Shown: positions 15,928-26,195 of the stretch, piece after piece | How positions within the stretch are numbered: the first letter of the stretch is position 1 | Layout of the letters: every line of letters starts with the position of its first letter | Translations under genes and position numbers: made by a program | The notes under the pieces: generated by a model | The model's input: only the letters and a program-made list of their open reading frames with translations | Database searches by the model: none | Told to the model about the DNA's origin: nothing | Assembly: GCA_020832465.1 (NCBI GenBank) | Contig: JAFIER010000039.1 | Span: 21,975 to 85,974 of the forward strand | Source: Bernardetiaceae bacterium | Lineage (GTDB): Bacteria > Bacteroidota > Bacteroidia > Cytophagales > Bernardetiaceae | Length of the DNA: 64,000 bases | Direction of reading: 5' to 3'

Positions 15928-17556
15928 TTACTTACGGTTTTTTTTGTTTTGAATAGCTGCATTCACAAAAGCCACAAAAATGGGGTGCGGGTTGATAACC
16001 GTACTTTTAAGCTCGGGGTGATATTGCGTACCGATAAAGAAGGGGTGCGCTTTGAGCTCCATGATTTCAACAAGTTTGGAATCAGGATTGATACCAGAAG
16101 CCGTAAATCCAGCCTCTTCAAATTGCACTCTATAGGCTTCATTAAATTCGTAACGATGGCGGTGGCGTTCATGAATCAATGGTTTTTGATAAATTTGAGC
16201 AGCTAATGAGCCTTCTTTCAATGTGCATGGATATGCACCGAGGCGCATCGTACCGCCCATATTGATGACCTCTTTTTGGGTTTTCATTAAATCTACTACG
16301 GGGTGAGGTGTAGCGGCTTGCATTTCTGAAGAGTGTGCACCTTCTAACTGTAATACATTTCTTGCAAACTCAATAACAGCGCATTGCATACCCAAACAAA
16401 TACCAAAAAACGGAATTTCCTGCTCACGTGCATAACGCACTGCTTTGATTTTGCCTTCAATACCCCTATCGCCAAATCCCGGTGCTACAAGTATGCCATG
16501 TGCATTGCCGAGTTTTTTGGCTAAATTTGTTTCATCTATAATCGATTCAGAACTTACCCAGTGCAAATTCACTTCGCATTCGCTCATTGCTGCTGCATGT
16601 ACGAAAGATTCTGAAATAGATTTATAGGCATCGGGTAATTCTATGTATTTGCCTACGATACAAATATCAACCTCTTCGGTAGGGTTCTTGAGTTTGCCTA
16701 AAAAATGTTTCCATTGATTTAGGTTTGGCTCTTTGTCATTTTCTATTTTGAGTTTTGAAAGCACAATATCATCGAGATGCTCACGGCGCATAAGCAACGG
16801 CACATCGTAAATAGAATCAGCATCTATAGCCTCGATGACTGCCTCAAAATCTACATTGCAAAAAAGAGAAATTTTACGACGGATATCCTTGGGAAGCTCC
16901 CGCTCCGTGCGACATACTAAAACATCGGGCTGAATGCCCTCCTGCGCTAATTCTTTCACGGAGTGCTGCGTCGGCTTTGTCTTGAGCTCGCCTGCTTTGC
17001 TCAAATAAGGCACAAGCGTAAGGTGAATGACAAGTGCATTCGAAATGCCAATTTCTTGGCGCGTCTGACGAACAGCTTCTATAAAAGGCAAAGACTCAAT
17101 GTCGCCGACACAGCCACCTATTTCGGTAATCACAATATCATAATCGCCTTTCTCACCAAGCAAGAATATATTTCGCTTGATCTCGTCAGTGATATGAGGC
17201 ACTACTTGTACGGTTTTGCCTAAGTAATCACCGCGCCGTTCGCGGCTAATGACTTCGTGATAGATGCGCCCCGTAGTGACGTTATTGGCTTGAGAAGTAG
17301 GAATATTCAAAAATCTTTCGTAATGTCCTAAGTCTAAATCCGTTTCTGCACCGTCATCTGTTACATAACACTCGCCATGCTCGTAAGGATTGAGCGTACC
17401 AGGGTCAATGTTGATATAAGGGTCAAATTTTTGAATCGTTACGGATAACCCCCTTGCCTGTAAAAGTTTGGCTAAAGAGGCTGCAATAATGCCTTTGCCC
17501 AATGAAGAGGTAACGCCTCCTGTAACGAATATGTATTTAGTCTTTTGCTCTGCCAT
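15928..17556 (-). CDS. pyrG: CTP synthase
   Basis: CTP synthase makes CTP from UTP with glutamine and ATP, the last step of pyrimidine nucleotide synthesis. The 542 residues show the synthetase P-loop region [20 protein letters not shown] at the start, the conserved [15 protein letters not shown] and [16 protein letters not shown], and the C-terminal class I glutamine amidotransferase with nucleophile C387 in GICLGMQ and the H/E pair in GTQYHPEL. The length is standard. The gene is monocistronic and divergent from the M23 peptidase gene; a possible TATTTTTG -7 box on the minus strand lies at 17606-17613. Confidence 0.98.
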   Translation of the reverse strand: MAEQKTKYIFVTGGVTSSLGKGIIAASLAKLLQARGLSVTIQKFDPYINIDPGTLNPYEHGECYVTDDGAETDLDLGHYERFLNIPTSQANNVTTGRIYHEVISRERRGDYLGKTVQVVPHITDEIKRNIFLLGEKGDYDIVITEIGGCVGDIESLPFIEAVRQTRQEIGISNALVIHLTLVPYLSKAGELKTKPTQHSVKELAQEGIQPDVLVCRTERELPKDIRRKISLFCNVDFEAVIEAIDADSIYDVPLLMRREHLDDIVLSKLKIENDKEPNLNQWKHFLGKLKNPTEEVDICIVGKYIELPDAYKSISESFVHAAAMSECEVNLHWVSSESIIDETNLAKKLGNAHGILVAPGFGDRGIEGKIKAVRYAREQEIPFFGICLGMQCAVIEFARNVLQLEGAHSSEMQAATPHPVVDLMKTQKEVINMGGTMRLGAYPCTLKEGSLAAQIYQKPLIHERHRHRYEFNEAYRVQFEEAGFTASGINPDSKLVEIMELKAHPFFIGTQYHPELKSTVINPHPIFVAFVNAAIQNKKNRK

Positions 17557-17726
17557 GAGATATGTAAGTAGGTAATAGAAAATTAGGCTCGAATATTAAC
17601 GCTTGCAAAAATAGGTATTTCGTATCGAAAAACCCTAATTTTGAAGTAATAAAGCTCGGCAATATAAAACTTGCTTTTTTGCGCCAGCTTTACGTCCTTT
17701 GCATGCGTACATTTACAAAACAAAAA

Positions 17727-19637
17727 ATGAAAGCTAACCGAATTTTATGGCTTATTTATAGCCTTATTTGCAATGTAATAATAGGCTGCCTACCTATTTG
17801 GGCTATAGCTCAAAATAGTAACGAACTCTATTACCTATTTCCCATAAAACCCGGAGAGGCAAATAGCCTCTCGGGCACAATGGGCGAGCTCCGAAATAAT
17901 CACTTCCACGGAGGATTAGACATACGCACTGATTCGCGCACGGGGCTACCCGTATATGCCGCCGCCGAAGGCTATGTATCAAGGATAAAAGTACAAGCCG
18001 TAGGTTACGGGCACGCACTTTATATCAAACACCCCAACGGCACAACTACTGTGTATGCCCACCTCGATGCTTTTATTGAACCAATAGCCGAGTACGTCCG
18101 CAAAATTCAATACCAAAGAGAAAGCTTTGAAGTAGATTTATACCTCACGCCCAAGCAGTTTTATTTCCGAAAAGGAGAGCAAATTGCCTTCTCTGGTAAT
18201 AGTGGATCATCGGGCGGCCCGCACCTGCATTTTGAAATTAGAGATGCCAGCGATGCACCTATCAATCCGATGATATATCCATTTGCAGAAATTAAAGACC
18301 GCATACCCCCTATCGCTGAGTTTTTGGCAGTAGCACCACTCACACCACAAGCCAGAGTAGAGGGTAAGCACGAGAGAGAAACTTACAACTTACGGCTCAT
18401 AGAGGGGGTATATCAAAACACCCAACCCATACATGCCATAGGTGAAATAGGTATTGCTGGATTAGTATATGATAGAATGGACGGCTCCTATTTTAAATAC
18501 GGGATTCAGAAAACCGAAGTTTTTCTCAACGATACAATCATTTTGGAATGTGAGGTTGATCGTGTACCTTTCCATAAAGGGCGTATGCTCAACCTTTTTA
18601 TAGATTACGATTATTACATTCGCAAAGGTAAGCGAATGCAGCAATTCTATATCGCAGAGGGCAATCAATTAGCCTTGTATAAAACCGCTATCAATAAAGG
18701 TAGAATACGTGTAGAAGCAGGAAAAACCTATAACCTAAAAATTATCATTTATGACGCAAAAGGAAACAAAAGTATGATTCAAAGTCAAATCATAGGAAAA
18801 GATGCCCCGCCGCAAACAACTTATTATCACAAAGGCAAAGATTCTTATAGCTGGAGCATTGTAGGGCATGCCCTCAAAATTGAGAGTTATAAGACCGAAA
18901 ACGCATCGGGCGTTGCAAAATTTCACATCGAGTGGCGTACTCAGGAGGTAGCACCTGCTTATACCGAGGGGCAACGCACTGTTTTTATTTGGGATTTGCG
19001 CAAAGGACTCCCAGATTCAGTATATCTACCCAATAATGAAAAAATTGTGCTCCCTCTTTGTATCAGTGTACCTGCTCAAAAAGATTTTTCTTATTACGCA
19101 GATTGGTTCAATGTATATATACCGCGTAATGCACTATATGATGTATGGTATCTGACGGCTTTCCGCCAAAATGATTATTACTACATTGGGCATATCAGTA
19201 CACCATTGCATACTTCTATCAATATCAAAATTAAAGATACAGATATTCCCGAAGCTAAGAAACCCAAAACACGTATCTATTCCGTAACCTCTTATGGGGG
19301 GCTTTTGTATGAGGGCGGAAAGTGGGAAAGTGATGGATTTAAATTTAGCACACGCACCTTAGGTGCTTTTAAATTTTTGACTGATGAAGAGCCTCCTATT
19401 GCGCGCTTTGTGCGCCGCTCGCCGAGTAGTGTGCAGTGCATTATTTATGATAAGCGTTCTGGTATTGATACCTATAGAGCTACACTCAATGGAAAGTTTT
19501 TGATGATGAAGTATGACCCCAAGAAAAAACTACTTATCGCCGAACCAGAAATCAAAGGTAGCCTAATGAAGGGTAAGCTCGAGCTCGAAGTTACGGACAA
19601 AGTGGGCAACAAGACTAAAATTCAAACCGTAATTTGA
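17727..19637 (+). CDS. M23-family (LytM) metallopeptidase, secreted
   Basis: This is a predicted zinc peptidoglycan endopeptidase. I start at ATG 17727 (MKANRILWL), giving a clean signal peptide ending near AIA-Q; ATG 17679 adds 16 residues. The LytM domain sits at the N-terminus of the mature protein, with zinc ligands in NHFHGGLDIRT (H61 and D65 in this numbering) and HLHFEIRD, so it should be active. About 430 residues of unrecognised beta-rich sequence follow, probably substrate or surface binding, as is usual for Bacteroidota M23 proteins. It is monocistronic and divergent from pyrG. A likely role is wall remodelling in the periplasm. Confidence 0.88.
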   Translation: MKANRILWLIYSLICNVIIGCLPIWAIAQNSNELYYLFPIKPGEANSLSGTMGELRNNHFHGGLDIRTDSRTGLPVYAAAEGYVSRIKVQAVGYGHALYIKHPNGTTTVYAHLDAFIEPIAEYVRKIQYQRESFEVDLYLTPKQFYFRKGEQIAFSGNSGSSGGPHLHFEIRDASDAPINPMIYPFAEIKDRIPPIAEFLAVAPLTPQARVEGKHERETYNLRLIEGVYQNTQPIHAIGEIGIAGLVYDRMDGSYFKYGIQKTEVFLNDTIILECEVDRVPFHKGRMLNLFIDYDYYIRKGKRMQQFYIAEGNQLALYKTAINKGRIRVEAGKTYNLKIIIYDAKGNKSMIQSQIIGKDAPPQTTYYHKGKDSYSWSIVGHALKIESYKTENASGVAKFHIEWRTQEVAPAYTEGQRTVFIWDLRKGLPDSVYLPNNEKIVLPLCISVPAQKDFSYYADWFNVYIPRNALYDVWYLTAFRQNDYYYIGHISTPLHTSINIKIKDTDIPEAKKPKTRIYSVTSYGGLLYEGGKWESDGFKFSTRTLGAFKFLTDEEPPIARFVRRSPSSVQCIIYDKRSGIDTYRATLNGKFLMMKYDPKKKLLIAEPEIKGSLMKGKLELEVTDKVGNKTKIQTVI

Positions 19638-19925
19638 GGTCGTTAGTCTGATGCAAGATGTACGCCCTTGAACTGCTGTATGGTTTTCAAAACCGAGCCC
19701 ACAGACCCTTTCTCAAAATCGTAAGGCAATAGGTTTTGACTTCTTGATTCATACAAAAAATGCGTTTTTGCATTGAAAAAAACAAAGAATTACCTAATTT
19801 TATAAAATTGCTATGGGCAAGGTACTTTCTCTTTCCATTTTGAAGGCCTTAGAAAACGCCAGGCAATAACTTCTTAACAAATATATTGATAAACAAGCCT
19901 TAGTGCTTAAAAAGCAAAATTTTAT

Positions 19926-21173
19926 ATGAAAAATATCTGTATTCAGCATATTCAATCTTTACTTCTCTGTGGTGAAGATGATAACAAACCTTATAAATCA
20001 GGGGCTGCAATGAAGACTCTTGAGCGTATCGATGGGGCTTTCGTGCTTATTGAAGGTGGCAAAATTACAGATTTTGGTGCTATGGCAGAGTTTGATAAGC
20101 AACGCTTGGGGCAGGGCGAATGGGAGCTTATCGATGGGACGGGGCGCATCGTTTTTCCCACTTTTGTAGATTCGCATACCCATATTGTGTATGCTGGTAG
20201 CCGTGAAAGTGAATTTATAGACCGTCTTAATGGTCTCTCTTATGAGGAAATTGCACGGCGAGGTGGCGGGATTCTCAATTCTGCAAAGCGTTTGCAAAAC
20301 ACTTCTGAGGAGGCGCTTTTTGAGTCAGCGCAGGCAAGGCTTTTTGAAGTCATTGGTTTGGGCACGGGGGCTATTGAGATAAAAAGTGGTTACGGACTCA
20401 CGCTCGAGGACGAGCTAAAAATGCTCCGAGTGATAAAAAAACTCAAAGAAATTTCTCCTATTCCTATAAAAGCTACTTTTTTGGGCGCACATGCTTTTCC
20501 CAAAAATTATAGCCGTGAGGAGTATCTTGAGTTGATATTAGAAAAAATGATTCCTCAGGTAGCTGCCGAGGGGCTTGCTGAATATTGTGATGTTTTTTGC
20601 GATAGAGGATTTTTTACTGTAAGCGAGACTCGCGCTATTTTAAAAAAGGGGCATGAGTATGGACTTATTCCTAAGATTCATGCCAATGAACTGGATTTTT
20701 CTGGCGGTGTGCAGATTGGCGTCGAGCAAAATGCCCTTAGTGTAGATCATCTTGAATGTGTCGGAAAGGAAGAGATTAAGCTCCTTGCAGAGAGCAAAAC
20801 GATGCCAACTTTACTGCCTTCTACGGCATTTTTCTTAGGTATTGATTATGCGCCAGCTCGTAATATGATTGATGCGGGATTAGCCGTAGCATTAGCATCG
20901 GACTATAATCCTGGTAGTTCGCCCTCGGGCAATATGAGTTTTGTGCTTTCTTTGGCTTGTCTGAAAATGAAAATGACCCCCGAAGAGGCACTCAATGCTG
21001 CTACTATAAACTCTGCTTATGCTATGGGCATGACCCAAACGCACGGACGCATTCGCAAAGGAAAACCCGCTTCGCTTATTCTCACTAAGCCTATGCCTTC
21101 ATTTGCTTTTCTGCCTTATAGTTTTGGTTCTGATTTAATCGAACGTGTACTTATTGAAGGGGCATGGTATTAA
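19926..21173 (+). CDS. hutI: Imidazolonepropionase
   Basis: HutI hydrolyses 4-imidazolone-5-propanoate to N-formimino-L-glutamate, the third step of histidine degradation. The 415 residues form an amidohydrolase barrel with metal ligands in DSHTHIVYAGSRESEF, the GGGI loop after YEEIARRG, GTGAIEIKSGYGL, HANELDFSGG and the catalytic aspartate in ALASDYNPGSSPSGNM. The length fits the family. The other hut genes (hutH, hutU, hutG) are not adjacent, so the pathway is dispersed. It is convergent with the antiporter gene, and the two share a terminator hairpin. Confidence 0.96.
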   Translation: MKNICIQHIQSLLLCGEDDNKPYKSGAAMKTLERIDGAFVLIEGGKITDFGAMAEFDKQRLGQGEWELIDGTGRIVFPTFVDSHTHIVYAGSRESEFIDRLNGLSYEEIARRGGGILNSAKRLQNTSEEALFESAQARLFEVIGLGTGAIEIKSGYGLTLEDELKMLRVIKKLKEISPIPIKATFLGAHAFPKNYSREEYLELILEKMIPQVAAEGLAEYCDVFCDRGFFTVSETRAILKKGHEYGLIPKIHANELDFSGGVQIGVEQNALSVDHLECVGKEEIKLLAESKTMPTLLPSTAFFLGIDYAPARNMIDAGLAVALASDYNPGSSPSGNMSFVLSLACLKMKMTPEEALNAATINSAYAMGMTQTHGRIRKGKPASLILTKPMPSFAFLPYSFGSDLIERVLIEGAWY

Positions 21174-21177
21174 ACAA

Positions 21178-21214
21178 AAAACTCTGACAAAGCAAGCAGC
21201 TTTGTCAGAGTTTA
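21178..21214. terminator. Bidirectional terminator between hutI and the antiporter gene
   Basis: AAACTCTGACAAAGC (21179-21193) pairs perfectly with GCTTTGTCAGAGTTT (21199-21213). T tracts flank both sides, the longer one serving the minus strand. Confidence 0.85.
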
Positions 21215-21228
21215 AAGATTTAATGGAT

Positions 21229-22995
21229 TTAGACCTCTTCTTCATCGGGTTCGCGCAAATGGTTTGCATACTGATAAATCTGAAATTTAGGAATATGATA
21301 TTGTTCTAATGTTTGTGTAAAGACCTCAAGACTTGTCTCATATTCGTCGGCAATGGTTTCATCAGCACCATTGTCCATCATTTTGCGTATTTGCATAGCT
21401 CTCTTTACCCGAGCAATAATAAACAAATCTTTATTGACACTTCTAAGACTTTTTACAACGTTGAAAGCAGCTTCTGTATTTTCTATAGTAACAACAGCAA
21501 CTTTAGCCTGCTCGGCATTGATATGTAATAAAATCTCATCATTAGAAGCATCACCATATACAATAGGTTCTGATTTTCTGAGCTGGTCTTGTACGGTTTG
21601 TGGGTTCATTTCTACAATAACATAAGGAATTTCTGCAGCTTTTGCGCCCCTGATAAGGTTCATGCCCGTAAACCCATAGCCAACAACGATAATGTGGTCT
21701 TTCAATTCTTTTTCTGTACTTATAGGGTTGAAAGTCTTCATTTGTGAGCGTATTAGGCGGCGGCGCAATTGCTTTGGCATAGGAGCTTTCAGTAGGGTAA
21801 AACTCGTAATTGCACGTAAATAAGTAATAATAAGTGGCGTAATGACCATAGTCAGTACTGAAACGGCAAGGAAATATTGATAAATTTCAATTGGCATTAA
21901 TCCTTCATTCATACCCACCTTGGATAAAATAAAGGCAAACTCACCCACTTGACATATAGATAAACCGACCATCAAGGCGGTCTTCGGTGTAACACTAAGG
22001 GCGCGAGCAGCAATAATACCAATGATACATTTAATAATCATAGTTAAGACTGTTAGCCCCAAAATAGGCAGTAGGTTTGCCCAAAGAAAGCTCAAATCTA
22101 AGAGCATTCCTATAGACACAAAGAAAATACTGGTAAAAACTTCTTTAAATGGTAAGATATAACCCGCAGCTTCGTGGCTGTATTCAGATTCAGAAATGAC
22201 TAAGCCTGCTAAAAAAGCACCTAAGGCAAGCGATAAACCCGCTTCATTAGTGAGCCATGCTACGGCAAAGCACATAACAACTACAAAGGTTATGAAGAGT
22301 TCTTTGCTACGCGTTTTGGCAATCTCAAAAAGCAAACGAGGTACAATGTAACGTGCACTGACTACTAATAAAACTAATACAGCAGCTACTTTTGCAGCCA
22401 AAATAAGCAATTCAGTACCTAAATCATCTGTACCGCCCATAAGCATAGGGGTAATAAGCATCATCGGCACAACAGCAATATCTTGAAAAATCATAATGGC
22501 TAAGATAACCTGCCCATAAATTGTACCGATCTGCCCCGTTGTTTGTAATAGCTTCAAAACAATAGCCGTACTACTCAAACAAAAAACAAAGCCTATAAAT
22601 ACAGCAATAGGTAAATAATCGTATCCAAAAACGTAGGCTAAACCCAAAAAAGCAAGTATCGTAAGCCCCACTTGTAATGAACCACTTAGAAATACAGCTT
22701 TTTTGATACGCATCAAATTGCTTAATGAAAATTCAAGACCGATGGAAAATAGTAGTAAAATAACGCCTACCTCTGCTAAAAGCTCAATTTGCTGGTCATT
22801 AGCTACAAGTTTTGCTCCATAAGGGCCTACAAGCATACCTGCGGCAAGAAAGCCTATAATTGTAGGGAGCTTTATTTTGGATAGTATTAAGATAACAATC
22901 ATCGAGACACCCAAGATAATAACCATATCTTTGAGCGGACCTAAATCCATGAGTAAGTGCATAAACTTTAAATAGTTAGGATGGATAGATTCCAC
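21229..22995 (-). CDS. Kef-type cation/proton antiporter with RCK (TrkA-N) domain
   Basis: This is a CPA2-family monovalent cation:proton antiporter of 588 residues in the inner membrane. About twelve membrane segments fill residues 15-400 (starting VIILGVSMIVILILSKIKLP and including LLFSIGLEFSL and SLALGAFLAGLVISES). The C-terminal cytoplasmic RCK domain begins DHIIVVGYGFTGMNLIRG, whose GxGxxG Rossmann motif would bind NAD(H) to gate transport. The layout matches KefB/KefC/YbaL, but without the ancillary subunit the transported ion is uncertain; potassium is most likely. It is monocistronic and divergent from the ribosomal cluster. Confidence 0.92.
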   Translation of the reverse strand: MESIHPNYLKFMHLLMDLGPLKDMVIILGVSMIVILILSKIKLPTIIGFLAAGMLVGPYGAKLVANDQQIELLAEVGVILLLFSIGLEFSLSNLMRIKKAVFLSGSLQVGLTILAFLGLAYVFGYDYLPIAVFIGFVFCLSSTAIVLKLLQTTGQIGTIYGQVILAIMIFQDIAVVPMMLITPMLMGGTDDLGTELLILAAKVAAVLVLLVVSARYIVPRLLFEIAKTRSKELFITFVVVMCFAVAWLTNEAGLSLALGAFLAGLVISESEYSHEAAGYILPFKEVFTSIFFVSIGMLLDLSFLWANLLPILGLTVLTMIIKCIIGIIAARALSVTPKTALMVGLSICQVGEFAFILSKVGMNEGLMPIEIYQYFLAVSVLTMVITPLIITYLRAITSFTLLKAPMPKQLRRRLIRSQMKTFNPISTEKELKDHIIVVGYGFTGMNLIRGAKAAEIPYVIVEMNPQTVQDQLRKSEPIVYGDASNDEILLHINAEQAKVAVVTIENTEAAFNVVKSLRSVNKDLFIIARVKRAMQIRKMMDNGADETIADEYETSLEVFTQTLEQYHIPKFQIYQYANHLREPDEEEV

Positions 22996-23122
22996 AATTT
23001 TTAAGTAGCGATAAATTTAGCAAAAAAAATAGTAATAAGTAGCATAAAAGAGTGTTTTTATTTGAATGAATTTACTGTGTTGAAAAAAAAAAGCTAAAAA
23101 AAAGTTTTTTTTTGCGTATATG

Positions 23123-23153
23123 TTTGATTTTTAAAAAAATATGATTACCTTTG
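23123..23153 (+). promoter_or_regulatory. Promoter of the rplP-led ribosomal protein operon
   Basis: TTTG at 23123-23126, a 19-base spacer and TACCTTTG at 23146-23153 match the Bacteroidota consensus very well. The transcript would start about 23160, giving an untranslated leader of about 190 bases before rplP. Confidence 0.75.
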
Positions 23154-23164
23154 CATTCCCCTTT

Positions 23165-23204
23165 GGGATACTATATCCATAAAAAAGACATGGATAACAG
23201 TCCC
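23165..23204 (+). promoter_or_regulatory. Leader hairpin of the rplP operon
   Basis: GGGA (23165-23168) and TATCCAT (23174-23180) pair with ATGGATA (23190-23196) and TCCC (23201-23204), a two-step stem at the very 5' end of the predicted mRNA. Ribosomal operons often carry protein-binding hairpins in leaders, so this is a candidate autoregulatory site. The bound protein is unknown. The rest of the 22996-23349 spacer shows nothing else clear. Confidence 0.45.
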
Positions 23205-23349
23205 GCTTAGAAAAGTCAAAACTTTTTTTTGTTTACAAAGGATTTTAGAATCTACGCAGAAATGCTTGGGCAGTTAATTTTATTGTCCTTTTATTTCGTA
23301 TGCGTAAAGTGTCGCATGGCTCTTTTTACAGAGCATAAAACAGATTGTT

Positions 23350-23775
23350 ATGTTACAGCCAAAACGCACCAAGTTTAGAAAACGACATAAGGAAGTCAAT
23401 CGCACACGTGGCATTGCACAACGTGGGCATCGTATTGCTTTCGGTGACTTTGCAATCAAGACAATGGAGCCCGGATGGATTACTTCACGTCAGATTGAAG
23501 CAGCTCGTATCGCCGTTACTCGTTCTATGAAACGTCAAGGACAGGTCTGGATACGTATTTTTCCTGATAAACCTATTACGAAAAAGCCCGCAGAGGTTCG
23601 TATGGGTAAAGGTAAAGGTGCGCCAGAATATTGGGTAGCTCCCATTAAGCCCGGACGTATTCTTTTCGAAATAACAGGCGTAAACGAGGAGCAAGCACGC
23701 GAAGCATTACGCCTTGCCGCTCAGAAGTTGCCGGTTACTACCAAGTTTGTTGTAAGAGTTGATTATGTCGGTTAA
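23350..23775 (+). CDS. rplP: 50S ribosomal protein L16
   Basis: L16 is a late-assembly large-subunit protein near the A and P sites of the ribosome. The 141 residues start [11 protein letters not shown] and include [10 protein letters not shown], the typical C-terminal part. Here it is the first gene of its operon; normally rplP follows rpsJ-rplC-rplD-rplW-rplB-rpsS-rplV-rpsC. None of those genes lies upstream, where a divergent antiporter gene sits instead. It is separated from rpmC by 33 bases. Confidence 0.98.
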   Translation: MLQPKRTKFRKRHKEVNRTRGIAQRGHRIAFGDFAIKTMEPGWITSRQIEAARIAVTRSMKRQGQVWIRIFPDKPITKKPAEVRMGKGKGAPEYWVAPIKPGRILFEITGVNEEQAREALRLAAQKLPVTTKFVVRVDYVG

Positions 23776-23808
23776 TGATTTACTAACCGCTAAATCTTTA
23801 AAATGATT

Positions 23809-24018
23809 ATGAAACCATCAGAAGTAAGAGCGCTTTCAGACGAAGAGTTGAAAGCACAGCTCCAAGAGCATACAAAACTCTTGAAACGTTTAGAATTTGC
23901 ACACGCACTCACGCCCATCGAAAACCCTATGCGGATTCGCAGTATGCGCAGGCTTATTGCACGCATCAAAACCGAAATGGGCGCACGTAGCAAGGCAAAT
24001 GCAAAGCAAAGTGCCTAA
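23809..24018 (+). CDS. rpmC: 50S ribosomal protein L29
   Basis: L29 is a small helical hairpin protein near the nascent-chain exit tunnel. I prefer ATG 23809 (MKPSEVRALSDEELKAQL), where family members begin; an in-frame ATG two codons earlier (23803) is possible. Roughly 69 residues with two long helices and a basic C-terminus (KTEMGARSKANAKQ) match the family. It is the second gene of the cluster, followed by rpsQ after 26 bases. Confidence 0.95.
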   Translation: MKPSEVRALSDEELKAQLQEHTKLLKRLEFAHALTPIENPMRIRSMRRLIARIKTEMGARSKANAKQSA

Positions 24019-24044
24019 TTACATCTTTAAATTGACGGAGTCTC

Positions 24045-24311
24045 ATGGAAGAAACTAAGCCCAGAAATCAACGCAAAGAGCGTGTAGGCATCGTTACAAG
24101 TAACAAAATGCAAGCAACGATTGCCGTAGAAGTAGAGCGTCGTATCAAGCACCCCCTTTACGGGAAGTTCTTGAGACGTTCAAAAAAATTCTTAGCGCAT
24201 GATCCCGAAAATTCTTGTAATATCGGAGACCGCGTAAGAATCATGGAAACCCGACCGCTCAGCAAGCGCAAGCGCTGGAGGCTCGTAGAAATTATCGAGC
24301 GAGCAAAGTAA
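24045..24311 (+). CDS. rpsQ: 30S ribosomal protein S17
   Basis: S17 is an OB-fold primary-binding protein of the small subunit, contacting the 5' domain of 16S rRNA. The 88 residues contain the hallmark [38 protein letters not shown] and the C-terminal [23 protein letters not shown]. The length is usual. The gene order rpmC-rpsQ-rplN is conserved in bacteria. Confidence 0.98.
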   Translation: MEETKPRNQRKERVGIVTSNKMQATIAVEVERRIKHPLYGKFLRRSKKFLAHDPENSCNIGDRVRIMETRPLSKRKRWRLVEIIERAK

Positions 24312-24362
24312 TTTTAGCTTGTTTTTGTATTTTATTTATTATTATTCAAGGCAAAAAGAGCG

Positions 24363-24731
24363 ATGATACAACAAGAATCCCGACTTAATGTAGCCGATAA
24401 CAGCGGCGCTAAACAAGTCCTTTGCATTCGTGTATTGGGCGGTACGGGCAAAAGATATGCAAGCGTAGGCGACAAAATCGTAGTAACGGTTAAGTCTGCT
24501 ATGCCATCAGGCAATATCAAAAAAGGTACGGTCTCTAAAGCCGTCGTAGTTCGAACTAAAACTGCTATCAGAAGAAAAGACGGTTCTTATATCCGTTTTG
24601 AAGAAAATGCAGCAGTTTTGCTCAACAACCAAGACGAGCCAAGAGGTACGCGTATCTTCGGACCCGTAGCGCGCGAATTGCGCGAGAAAAAATTTATGAA
24701 AATTGTTTCACTTGCACCCGAAGTGCTGTAA
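24363..24731 (+). CDS. rplN: 50S ribosomal protein L14
   Basis: L14 is an interface protein of the large subunit that contacts 16S rRNA in the 70S ribosome and is the target of the silencing factor RsfS. It starts [18 protein letters not shown], the universal L14 opening, and ends [13 protein letters not shown]; 122 residues is the standard length. Its stop codon directly abuts an in-frame ATG of the L24 frame, so translational coupling with rplX is plausible. Confidence 0.99.
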   Translation: MIQQESRLNVADNSGAKQVLCIRVLGGTGKRYASVGDKIVVTVKSAMPSGNIKKGTVSKAVVVRTKTAIRRKDGSYIRFEENAAVLLNNQDEPRGTRIFGPVARELREKKFMKIVSLAPEVL

Positions 24732-24755
24732 ATGCGCATTGAAGCGATAAGCATC

Positions 24756-25103
24756 ATGAAAGCGAAAAAAACAAGAAAACCTAACAAATTGCACGTCAAA
24801 AAAGGCGACCAAGTGCTAATTATTGCTGGAAACTATAAAGGCGATGTAGGCGAAATAAGTAAGGTCATCCCTGAAAAAAATCGTGCAATTGTAGCAGGAG
24901 TAAACATCGTGTACAAACACGTAAAACCTACTGCTGAAAATCCTGAAGGAGGCGTACAGGAGAAAGAAGCCCCTATTCATATTAGTAACCTTATGGTTAT
25001 AAACCCCGAGACTGGAAAACCTGCAAGAGTCAAAAGACAAAAAAATGCAGAAACTGGAAAGCTCGAGCGCGTATTTAAGGATACTAAAAGAATTGTAGAA
25101 TAA
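24756..25103 (+). CDS. rplX: 50S ribosomal protein L24
   Basis: L24 is a KOW-motif assembly initiator of the large subunit. Two starts are possible: ATG 24732, directly after the rplN stop and giving 123 residues, or ATG 24756 ([20 protein letters not shown]), which I prefer because it matches where homologs begin, although the first would favour coupling. [22 protein letters not shown] is the KOW motif; the IHISNLMVI and KPARVKRQ segments complete the family pattern. Confidence 0.95.
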   Translation: MKAKKTRKPNKLHVKKGDQVLIIAGNYKGDVGEISKVIPEKNRAIVAGVNIVYKHVKPTAENPEGGVQEKEAPIHISNLMVINPETGKPARVKRQKNAETGKLERVFKDTKRIVE

Positions 25104-25157
25104 TTTCGTTCACACACACGCTTTTGCAAGTGCAGAAGCATAACGTTATACAATGTC

Positions 25158-25703
25158 ATGGCAAAACCCAGACTCAAAGAAAAGTATTATAACGAAATAA
25201 TCCCGCAGCTGAAAGAGAAGCTCAACTGCAGTAACGTCATGGAAGTCCCACGTCTTGTCAAAATTTGCATCAACCGTGGTGTAGGACAAGCCGTAAGTGA
25301 TAAAAAACTCGTAGATGTCGCTGCTGACGAACTCTCTATGATTGCCGGACAAAAAGCCGTGCCTACTTATGCCAAAAAATCAGTCTCTAACTTTAAGTTG
25401 AGAGAAGGCATGCCCATCGGTACTCGTGTTACCCTAAGAGGGGACCGTATGTATGAATTCTTAGACCGTCTTGCCACTGTTGCCATGCCGCGTGTACGCG
25501 ACTTTCAAGGCATTAGTGATAAAGGTTTTGACGGGCGAGGCAACTATACACTCGGTATCAAGGAGCAAATTATATTCCCTGAAATATCTATTGACAAAGT
25601 CAAGCAAATTTCTGGTATGGATATTACATTTGTTACTACTGCCGATACTGATGAAGCAGCACTCGCTTTGCTCAAGGCAATGGGATTACCATTTAAAAAC
25701 TGA
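25158..25703 (+). CDS. rplE: 50S ribosomal protein L5
   Basis: L5 binds 5S rRNA and forms the inter-subunit bridge in the central protuberance. The 181 residues begin [21 protein letters not shown] and include [45 protein letters not shown] and the final [19 protein letters not shown], all diagnostic. The length is standard. It lies 54 bases after rplX and 18 before rpsN. Confidence 0.99.
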   Translation: MAKPRLKEKYYNEIIPQLKEKLNCSNVMEVPRLVKICINRGVGQAVSDKKLVDVAADELSMIAGQKAVPTYAKKSVSNFKLREGMPIGTRVTLRGDRMYEFLDRLATVAMPRVRDFQGISDKGFDGRGNYTLGIKEQIIFPEISIDKVKQISGMDITFVTTADTDEAALALLKAMGLPFKN

Positions 25704-25721
25704 TATAAACCCATTTGAATT

Positions 25722-26009
25722 ATGGCTAAGAAATCCATTATTGCAAGAGAAGCAAAACGTGAAAAACTCGTAGCGCAGTATGCCGAAAAAAGAGCAGCAC
25801 TCAAAAAACTCGCTAAAAACGGCGATGTTGATGCACAAATTGCTCTTGACAAACTGCCCAAAAACTCTTCACCAGTAAGATTGCATAACCGATGCAGACT
25901 CTCTGGAAGACCAAAAGGATATATGAGACGTTTTGGTATCTCACGCGTAGCTTTCCGAAAGCTAGCCTCTGAGGGCAAGATCCCCGGAGTTACAAAATCA
26001 AGCTGGTAA
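25722..26009 (+). CDS. rpsN: 30S ribosomal protein S14, zinc-free type
   Basis: S14 belongs to the head of the small subunit. The 95 residues end [20 protein letters not shown]...SW as expected. Only one cysteine (NRCRLSGRP) remains and the CxxC pairs of the zinc-binding form are absent, so this is the longer C-minus type that needs no zinc. It is the last gene before an internal break of 186 bases that carries a promoter. Confidence 0.98.
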   Translation: MAKKSIIAREAKREKLVAQYAEKRAALKKLAKNGDVDAQIALDKLPKNSSPVRLHNRCRLSGRPKGYMRRFGISRVAFRKLASEGKIPGVTKSSW

Positions 26010-26040
26010 CAAAAGCAAATGCTTTTGCGAAAACTTATAT

Positions 26041-26070
26041 TTTGTATGTCTAATAATTTATGTAACTTTG
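26041..26070 (+). promoter_or_regulatory. Predicted internal promoter upstream of rpsH
   Basis: TTTG at 26041-26044, an 18-base spacer and TAACTTTG at 26063-26070 match the consensus. Transcription would start about 26077, giving a 120-base leader with a small ACGC/GCGT hairpin. The second half of the cluster can thus be expressed separately from rplP-rpsN. Confidence 0.6.
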
Positions 26071-26195
26071 CCTATGCTAAGGTTTATACGCCAAAAAAAG
26101 CGTAAAAATACCCAAGCTAACAACAGGTAAGGTGCAAAGTTTGAAAGACCTTTTTATTTTGGTGTTTTTATATATACTTAAATTTCTATAAGGGA

